DNA of 17,613 bases, taken from Sva-07 sp041685755. GTDB taxonomy: Bacteria; Actinomycetota; Acidimicrobiia; Acidimicrobiales; Ilumatobacteraceae. Below are positions 13,219 to 17,613 of the stretch, one piece after another. Every line of letters begins with the position of its first letter. The stretch's first letter is position 1. The notes below the pieces were generated by a model. The model searched no databases and was not told where the DNA came from. It saw nothing but the letters and a program-made list of their open reading frames with translations. The position numbers were made by a program, and so were the translations under genes. The stretch is from NCBI GenBank assembly GCA_041685755.1, contig JAWLFC010000058.1, positions 1-17,613 on the forward strand, read 5' to 3'.

Positions 13219-13922
13219 TGTCGTCGCCCGACGTGTTCGAGTTGATCGGTGTCTCCGCCGGCCCGCCCGGAGATCCGATCCTGCGGGGGCTCGACCTGAC
13301 GGTGGCGGCCAACGGGGTGACGGTTCTGGCGGGCCCGTCGGGGTCGGGGAAGTCGACGTTGCTGCGCCTGTTCAACCGCCTCGACGATCCGGTGGCGGGG
13401 GAGGTGCGCTGGCGGGGCCGGGCGGTGACCGAGTGGGATCCGACCGATCTGCGCCGTCAGGTGGCGATGGTGTTCCAGCGGGCACCGGTGTTCCCGGGGA
13501 CGGTGTTCGAGAATCTGCAGGTGGCGCTGGGGACGGTGTCGGCGCAGCGTGCGGTGCACGTGCTCGAACACGTCGGGCTCGATCCCGATCTGCTCGGGCA
13601 CGACGCCGGCACGCTGTCGGGCGGCGAGGCGCAGCGGATGTGCGTCGCCCGGGCGTTGCTGACCGAGCCGGCGGTGTTGCTGGCCGACGAGCCGACGGCG
13701 GCGCTCGACCGGGTGGCTCGGACGACGGTCGAGGACCTCGGACGGCAGCTGGCCGACTCGGGGGTCGCGGTGATCTGGGTCAGCCACGACACCGACCAGT
13801 TGCGCCGCCTCGCCGACCATGTCGTCGTGCTCGCCGACGGTGCCGTGCGGGCGAGCGGTCACCTCGGCGAACTCGACGCCAGCGCCGACCCGCTCGTGCG
13901 CCAGTCGGTCGGGGCGCCGTGA
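13218..13922 (+). CDS. ABC transporter ATP-binding protein, FetA/STAR1-like
   Basis: The 234-residue nucleotide-binding subunit contains Walker A GPSGSGKSTLLRL, Q-loop VFQRAPVFPGTVFENL, signature LSGGEAQRMCVARALL, Walker B VLLADEPT with the D-loop ALDRVA, and switch histidine WVSHD. The following gene is an UPF0014/FetB permease, so this pair resembles E. coli FetAB (reported to export iron) and plant STAR1/STAR2. The transported substrate here is not shown. ATG 13218 follows a GGTGGT stretch and overlaps a tiny upstream frame. The downstream permease starts 112 bp later, past a repeated segment. Family confident; fetA-like naming is from context. Confidence 0.9.
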   Translation: MSSPDVFELIGVSAGPPGDPILRGLDLTVAANGVTVLAGPSGSGKSTLLRLFNRLDDPVAGEVRWRGRAVTEWDPTDLRRQVAMVFQRAPVFPGTVFENLQVALGTVSAQRAVHVLEHVGLDPDLLGHDAGTLSGGEAQRMCVARALLTEPAVLLADEPTAALDRVARTTVEDLGRQLADSGVAVIWVSHDTDQLRRLADHVVVLADGAVRASGHLGELDASADPLVRQSVGAP

Positions 13923-13942
13923 GCGCCGGCCATCAGCGTCGG

Positions 13943-14025
13943 GGTGCGCGTCGGGGTCGGGTCCGGACGGGCAGCAGGGCCCGCAGCGCCGGAGGTGCGC
14001 GTCGGGGTCGGGTCCGGACGGGCAG
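13943..14025 (+). repeat. Two identical 32-bp direct repeats between the FetA-like and FetB-like genes
   Basis: GGTGCGCGTCGGGGTCGG and the 14 bases after it occur at 13943-13974 and again at 13994-14025, a 51-bp period. The second copy runs into AGGAGG (14024-14029), the ribosome binding site of the permease; at the first copy the matching bases are AGCAGG. The duplication thus separates the two operon genes by 112 bp. Confidence 0.85.
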
Positions 14026-14034
14026 GAGGGCGGG

Positions 14035-14826
14035 GTGAGCGGGGTGGAGCAGGGCGACATCGGGACGTGGGGGCTGGCGGCGTCGGGCATCCTCGTCGTG
14101 ATCGCCGTGGCGATCTCGCTGTGGCGCCAACTGGGTCTCGAACGCAGCCTGCTCTGGTCGGCGCTGCGGGCGCTGGTGCAGTTGCTGATCGTCGGCTGGG
14201 TGCTGCAGTTCGTCGTCGACCCCGACGACCCGCTGCTCTTGTCGGCGCTGTGGTTGGTCGTGATGTTGGCGTTCGCCGCGTACACGACGTCGCGTCGTGC
14301 GGCCGACGTGCCGAAGGTGGTGCCGTTGTCGTTGCTCGCGTACACCGCGTCGGCCATCGTCGTGCTGGGGGTGCTGTTCGGCTTCGGGATCTACGACATC
14401 GAGGGTCGCACGCTCGTGCCGCTCGCCGGGATGGTCGTCGGCAACTCGCTGGCGGCGACGGTGCTCGTGTCGCGCCAGTTGCTGATCGCTGCGACCGAGC
14501 AGCGCGATCTGATCGAGGCGCGCCTCGCTCTGGGGCTGACCGCGGCACAGTCGTTCCAGCCGCATCTGCGCCAGGCGTTGCGGACGGCGTTGGTGCCGCA
14601 GATCGAGTCGACCAAGGCGGTCGGCATCGTCGTGCTGCCGGGCACGATGGTCGGGCTGATCCTCGCCGGGGTCGACCCGGCCGACGCGGTCAAGGTGCAG
14701 GTGTCGGTGATGTATCTCGTGTTGGGCAGCGTGGCGACGACGACCGCGGTGATGAGCCTCGGGATCTCGCGCGAGCTGTTCACCCCCGCCCAACAACTGC
14801 GGCGTTCGGCCCAGCGCAACGACTGA
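14035..14826 (+). CDS. ABC transporter permease, FetB/UPF0014 family
   Basis: The 263-residue integral membrane protein has several hydrophobic segments, for example ILVVIAVAISLW, VQLLIVGWVLQFVV, LLLSALWLVVMLAFAAY and ASAIVVLGVLFGFGI. It also has the UPF0014 signature ALRTALVPQIESTKAVGIVV then LPGTMVGLILAGVDPADAV. About 260 residues is normal for FetB, a subunit of an iron exporter in E. coli. The GTG at 14035 is fixed by a strong AGGAGG five bases upstream. It belongs with the ATP-binding gene before it. It converges on the acyl-CoA dehydrogenase, and its TGA is the first three bases of an inverted repeat. Family certain; substrate inferred. Confidence 0.9.
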   Translation: MSGVEQGDIGTWGLAASGILVVIAVAISLWRQLGLERSLLWSALRALVQLLIVGWVLQFVVDPDDPLLLSALWLVVMLAFAAYTTSRRAADVPKVVPLSLLAYTASAIVVLGVLFGFGIYDIEGRTLVPLAGMVVGNSLAATVLVSRQLLIAATEQRDLIEARLALGLTAAQSFQPHLRQALRTALVPQIESTKAVGIVVLPGTMVGLILAGVDPADAVKVQVSVMYLVLGSVATTTAVMSLGISRELFTPAQQLRRSAQRND

Positions 14827-14874
14827 ATTGCAGCCGTCACCCCGTGATGCGGCTCAGACGCCTGCTGCAATTCA
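14824..14874. terminator. Inverted repeat holding both convergent stop codons
   Basis: TGAATTGCAGC (14824-14834) pairs perfectly with GCTGCAATTCA (14864-14874), 11 bp with a 29-nt loop. The loop holds TCAC/GTGA and AGCCG/CGGCT pairings, giving alternative stems. Its first TGA ends the permease, and the TGA on the other strand ends the acyl-CoA dehydrogenase. It is probably a bidirectional terminator, although no T-run follows. Confidence 0.6.
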
Positions 14875-16017
14875 GAGGCCGAGCGACTTGGCGACGATGG
14901 TCTTCATCACCTCGTTGGTGCCGCCGTAGATCGACGTGACCCGGGCGTCGACGTAGGCGCGGCCGATCGGGTACTCGGTCATGTAGCCGTAGCCGCCGAA
15001 GAGTTGCAGGCAGCGGTCGGCGACCCGGTTCTGGAGGTCGGTGCACCAGTACTTCGCCTGAGCGGCCTGAGCGGCGGTGAGCTCGCCGGCGTTGAGGGCG
15101 AGGATGCACTGGTCGACGTAGGCCTGGCTGACGTCGATCTCGGTGGCGACCTCGGCGAGCACGAACTTGGTGTTCTGGAACGTGCCGATGGACTTGCCGA
15201 AGGCGGTGCGTTCGCCGACGTAGTCGAGTGTCCAGCCGAGGCAGGCTCGCGCGGCCGAGACGCCGGCGATGGCGATCGAGAGTCGCTCCTGGGCGAGGTT
15301 GGCGGCGAGGTAGGTGAAGCCCTTGCCCTCGTCGCCGAGGCGATTGGCGACGGGCACCCGTACGTCGTTGAAGAACAGCTCGGCGGTGTCCTGGCTGTGC
15401 ATGCCGATCTTGTCGAGGTTGCGGCCGCGTTCGAAACCGTCCATGCCGCGTTCGAGCACGAGGAGCGAGAGCCCGGCGTGGCGTTCGGTGGGGTCGGTCT
15501 TGGCAGCGACGATGACGAGGTCGGAGTTGATGCCGTTGGTGATGAACGTCTTGGAGCCGTTGACGACGTACTCGTCGCCGTCGCGGATGGCGGTGGTGGC
15601 GATGCCGGCGAGGTCGGAGCCGGTGCCCGGTTCGGTCATGGCGATCGCGGTGATCAGTTCGCCGGAGGCGATGCCGGGCATCCACCGTTCGGCCTGTTCG
15701 TCGGTGCAGTACTCGGTGAAGTACGGCGTGCAGATGTCGTTGTGGAGTGTGAGGCCGAGGCCGGCGCCGCCGATGCCGGCGGCGTTGAACTCCTCGCCGA
15801 TGATGACGTTGAAGCGGAAGTCGTCGGTGCCGCCGCCGCCGTACCGTTCGGGGATCGCCATGCCGAGGAAGCCGTATTGTCCGGCGGCGCTGTACAGCTC
15901 TCGGGGGGCGATGCCGGCCTCCTCCCATTCGAGGTAGTGCGGGGTCGCTTCCTTGGCCACGAAGGCGGCGAACGACTCCCGGAACGCCTCGTGCTCGTCG
16001 TCGAAGATCTCGCGCAT
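14872..16017 (-). CDS. Acyl-CoA dehydrogenase
   Basis: This FAD enzyme oxidises acyl-CoA to the 2-enoyl-CoA in fatty or branched-chain acid breakdown. The 381-residue protein has the three-part dehydrogenase fold: AIAMTEPGTGSDLAGI and VNGSKTFITNGINSD in the FAD and substrate middle domain, then LGYGYMTEYP-like GGYGYMTEYPIGRAYVDAR. Near the end it reads IYGGTNEVMK, so the MCAD-type catalytic Glu of the YEGT motif is Gly. Instead Glu244 in AQERLSIAI is at the place of the catalytic Glu of the isovaleryl-CoA type, so it is probably active. The exact substrate is unknown. The ATG at 16017 has TGTAAT exactly 6 nt upstream, suggesting leaderless expression. It lies 54 bp from the end of ychF on the same strand. 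Confidence 0.94.
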   Translation of the reverse strand: MREIFDDEHEAFRESFAAFVAKEATPHYLEWEEAGIAPRELYSAAGQYGFLGMAIPERYGGGGTDDFRFNVIIGEEFNAAGIGGAGLGLTLHNDICTPYFTEYCTDEQAERWMPGIASGELITAIAMTEPGTGSDLAGIATTAIRDGDEYVVNGSKTFITNGINSDLVIVAAKTDPTERHAGLSLLVLERGMDGFERGRNLDKIGMHSQDTAELFFNDVRVPVANRLGDEGKGFTYLAANLAQERLSIAIAGVSAARACLGWTLDYVGERTAFGKSIGTFQNTKFVLAEVATEIDVSQAYVDQCILALNAGELTAAQAAQAKYWCTDLQNRVADRCLQLFGGYGYMTEYPIGRAYVDARVTSIYGGTNEVMKTIVAKSLGL

Positions 16018-16023
16018 CAGCCC

Positions 16024-16029
16024 ATTACA
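16024..16029 (-). promoter_or_regulatory. Candidate extended -10 for leaderless acyl-CoA dehydrogenase
   Basis: On the minus strand TGT is followed by TGTAAT, then 6 nt, then the ATG at 16017, matching an extended -10 with transcription starting at the start codon. The -35 is not convincing. Confidence 0.45.
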
Positions 16030-16032
16030 ACA

Positions 16033-16045
16033 CGGGTCAGACCCG
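16033..16045. promoter_or_regulatory. Palindrome CGGGTCAGACCCG upstream of acyl-CoA dehydrogenase
   Basis: CGGGTC and GACCCG pair perfectly around one A, directly upstream of the predicted -10, where a repressor could block RNA polymerase. It also lies just past the ychF stop, so it could be part of a transcript hairpin instead. Confidence 0.35.
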
Positions 16046-16071
16046 CGAGGTAATCCGCCGTCGGGTGACTG

Positions 16072-17160
16072 TCAGACGTTGAAGCGGAACTCCATGACGT
16101 CGCCGTCCTGGGCGACGTAGTCCTTGCCCTCGACGCGCATCTTGCCGGCGTCCTTGGCGGCGTTCCACGAGCCGAGCTCGAGCAGCTCGGCCCACTGGAT
16201 GACCTCGGCCTTGATGAACCCGCGCTGGAAGTCGGTGTGGATGCGACCGGCACACACCGGCGCCGTCGACCCCTCGTAGAACGTCCACGCGCGGGATTCC
16301 TTCTCGCCGGTCGTGAAGTACGTGCGCAGCCCGAGCAGGTGGTAGGCGCTGCGGACCATGCGGAACAGTGCGCCTTCGCCGAGGCCGAACCCTTCGAGGA
16401 TCTCGGCGCGCTCGACGGGGTCCTCGATGGCGGCGGCCTCGGCCTCCATCTGGACGCACATGCCGATGACCTCGACGTTGTCGCCGGCGTTGTTGAACTC
16501 GGCGGCGACCATCGCCTCCTTCTCGGGGATCGCCTCGATGTCGTCCTCGCCGACGTTGACGACCACGAGCACGCGCCGGTTGGTGAGCAGGAAGTAGGGG
16601 GCGAGTGCCTCGCGGACGTCGGGCTTGAGGCCGGCGCGGTACAGCGGCAGGCCCTCGGAGAGCGCGTCGTAGGCGACCTGGAGGTGGGCGGCCTCCTCGG
16701 CCATCGACTTGTCGAGCTTGGCCTGGCGTTGGGTCTGGTGGAGGCGCTTCTCGACCGTCTCGAGGTCGGCGAGCGCCAACTCGATCTCGACGACGCGGAG
16801 GTGTTCGAGGGGGTCGGATGGGCCGGTGATGTCGTCGTTGACGAACGCCCGGAGCACGAAGACGATGGCGTCGACCTCGCGGATGTTGGCGAGGAACTTG
16901 TTGCCGAGGCCCTCGCCCTGGCTGGCGCCCTCGACGAGCCCGCCGATGTCGACGACCTCGACGGCGGCGTGGACGGTCTGCTTCGACTTCGACATCTCCG
17001 ACAGGCGGTCGAGGCGGTCGTCGGGCACCTTGGCGACGCCGATGTTCGGGTCCTTGGTGGCGAACGGGTACGGAGCGGCGAGCGCGCCGCCGCCGGTCAG
17101 CGCGTTGTACAGCGAGCTCTTGCCCGCGTTGGGGAGACCGACGAGTCCGAAACGTTCCAT
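16072..17160 (-). CDS. ychF: Ribosome-binding ATPase YchF (Obg family)
   Basis: YchF/OLA1 binds ribosomes and hydrolyses ATP rather than GTP. The 362 residues match the usual 363. The P-loop is GLPNAGKSSLYNALTGG; G2 and G3 regions include FATKDPNIGVAKVPDDRL and VVDIGGLVEGASQGEGLG. The G4 position reads NVGEDD instead of NKxD, the change that gives ATP preference in this family. A coiled-coil region (LADLETVEKRLHQTQRQAKL) precedes the C-terminal TGS domain (RAWTFYEGSTAPVCAGRIHT, FIKAEVIQW). The ATG at 17160 starts MERFGLVGLPNAG, the standard N-terminus. Upstream is a hairpin and the partial DUF559 gene. Certain. Confidence 0.97.
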   Translation of the reverse strand: MERFGLVGLPNAGKSSLYNALTGGGALAAPYPFATKDPNIGVAKVPDDRLDRLSEMSKSKQTVHAAVEVVDIGGLVEGASQGEGLGNKFLANIREVDAIVFVLRAFVNDDITGPSDPLEHLRVVEIELALADLETVEKRLHQTQRQAKLDKSMAEEAAHLQVAYDALSEGLPLYRAGLKPDVREALAPYFLLTNRRVLVVVNVGEDDIEAIPEKEAMVAAEFNNAGDNVEVIGMCVQMEAEAAAIEDPVERAEILEGFGLGEGALFRMVRSAYHLLGLRTYFTTGEKESRAWTFYEGSTAPVCAGRIHTDFQRGFIKAEVIQWAELLELGSWNAAKDAGKMRVEGKDYVAQDGDVMEFRFNV

Positions 17161-17213
17161 GGACCGCCCGAGGCTACCGACGCCGCGCCCCGGCGGACCC
17201 TGATGCATTTCTC

Positions 17214-17250
17214 TGCGGAATGTGTCCCGAGGGCGTGGACGTATTCCGCA
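17214..17250 (-). terminator. Hairpin between the DUF559 gene and ychF
   Basis: TGCGGAAT (17214-17221) pairs with ATTCCGCA (17243-17250), and GTCC (17224-17227) with GGAC (17237-17240) inside it. It lies just after the DUF559 stop. No T-run follows on the minus strand, so the terminator call is tentative. Confidence 0.4.
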
Positions 17251-17270
17251 CGGAACTGCACCGGCGGGCC

Positions 17271-17613
17271 TCAGGCCGCGGCGGGGGGCGTCGGCTCCGG
17301 GCCCCGACCGGCATTGCCCCACTGGGCCACGGCGGCCCGGATGCGTGCGGCGGTGGCGCTCGGACGGGTCGTGATCGAGCGATAGGTGAAGCGCAACACG
17401 ATCCATCCGGCGCCGATCAGTTCGGCGTCGCGACGGCGGTCGCGCTCGAAGGCGTCGCGAAGCGCGCCGTGGTGGGCCCAGCCGTCGCATTCCAGGATGA
17501 CCGGGGAGTCGACCACGCGGAAGTCGACCTCGTGGCCCTCGATCGTCGGGTGGAACTCGACGGGCGGGAGGTCGAAGCGCCGTATCAGCCGGGCCATCGT
17601 GACCTCGAGGATG
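17271..17613 (-). CDS. DUF559 (Vsr-fold) domain protein, 5' end beyond the window
   Basis: The visible 113 residues are a DUF559 C-terminal domain: LEVTMARLIRRFDLPPVEFH, then IEGHEVDFRVVDSPVILECD, GWAHHG, FERDRRRDAELIGAG and WIVLRFTYRSIT. The Asp, Glu, Asp and His residues in VDF, LECDG and AHHG are the candidate active-site ligands of the restriction-like fold. The frame continues past 17613 with no start codon needed in the window, so any N-terminal AbiEi-like part is not seen. It is a second copy of the family found near 1636-2589, with low overall identity but the same order of motifs. Function unknown. Confidence 0.85.
   Translation of the reverse strand, partial: ILEVTMARLIRRFDLPPVEFHPTIEGHEVDFRVVDSPVILECDGWAHHGALRDAFERDRRRDAELIGAGWIVLRFTYRSITTRPSATAARIRAAVAQWGNAGRGPEPTPPAAA

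Overview
The window is high-GC bacterial DNA that looks like an actinobacterium, probably of the class Acidimicrobiia (Ilumatobacter-like). This rests on the gene order, a 30-residue bS22-type ribosomal protein, many GTG starts, TANNNT boxes placed for leaderless transcripts, and DUF559/AbiEi-like genes. The class-level call is inference. The sequence is a draft assembly: exactly 100 Ns (8153-8252) interrupt it. The order metG - tatD - slot gene - rsmA - ispE, followed by glmU - prs - slot gene - rplY - pth, parallels the well-known Mycobacterium tuberculosis segment metS-tatD-rpfB-ksgA-ispE ... glmU-prsA-lpqT-rplY-pth. The two slot genes are different here.

Left part (1-5082). A minus-strand series runs tRNA-Gln(TTG), glmU, prs, an AbiEi-like/DUF559 gene, rplY, pth and the first 20 codons of an unknown gene. 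It covers nucleotide-sugar and PRPP synthesis plus translation. Three consecutive junctions (prs/DUF559, DUF559/rplY, rplY/pth) each hold a copy of a 53-bp palindromic repeat. GlmU ends before its acetyltransferase active site. The tRNA 3' end lies 3 nt from the glmU ATG. A tiny gene for bS22 is divergent from the tRNA.

Middle part (5067-9922). ispE, rsmA, a membrane-anchored double-psi-barrel-like protein, tatD (its 5' end in the assembly gap) and metG all lie on the minus strand and are closely spaced. This is a housekeeping cluster for isoprenoids, rRNA methylation, the cell envelope, a TatD nuclease and Met-tRNA synthesis. The gap flanks are near copies of the metG 3' end, so the missing piece may be very small.

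Right part (10061-17613). A plus-strand double-hotdog thioesterase is divergent from metG. It faces an overlapping minus-strand trio (DUF192, rsmI, HAD-IB phosphatase) across a triplicated 62-bp repeat. A FetAB-like ABC exporter on the plus strand converges on an acyl-CoA dehydrogenase across an 11-bp inverted repeat that contains both stop codons. ychF and a 5'-truncated second DUF559 gene complete the window.

There is no gene-free stretch longer than 300 bases. The longest are the gap region (8153-8383) and 10910-11098, both described below. I found no CRISPR array, insertion sequence, prophage or rRNA. The most unusual material is the 53-bp repeat family around the DUF559 gene, the shortened GlmU and the signs of leaderless expression.
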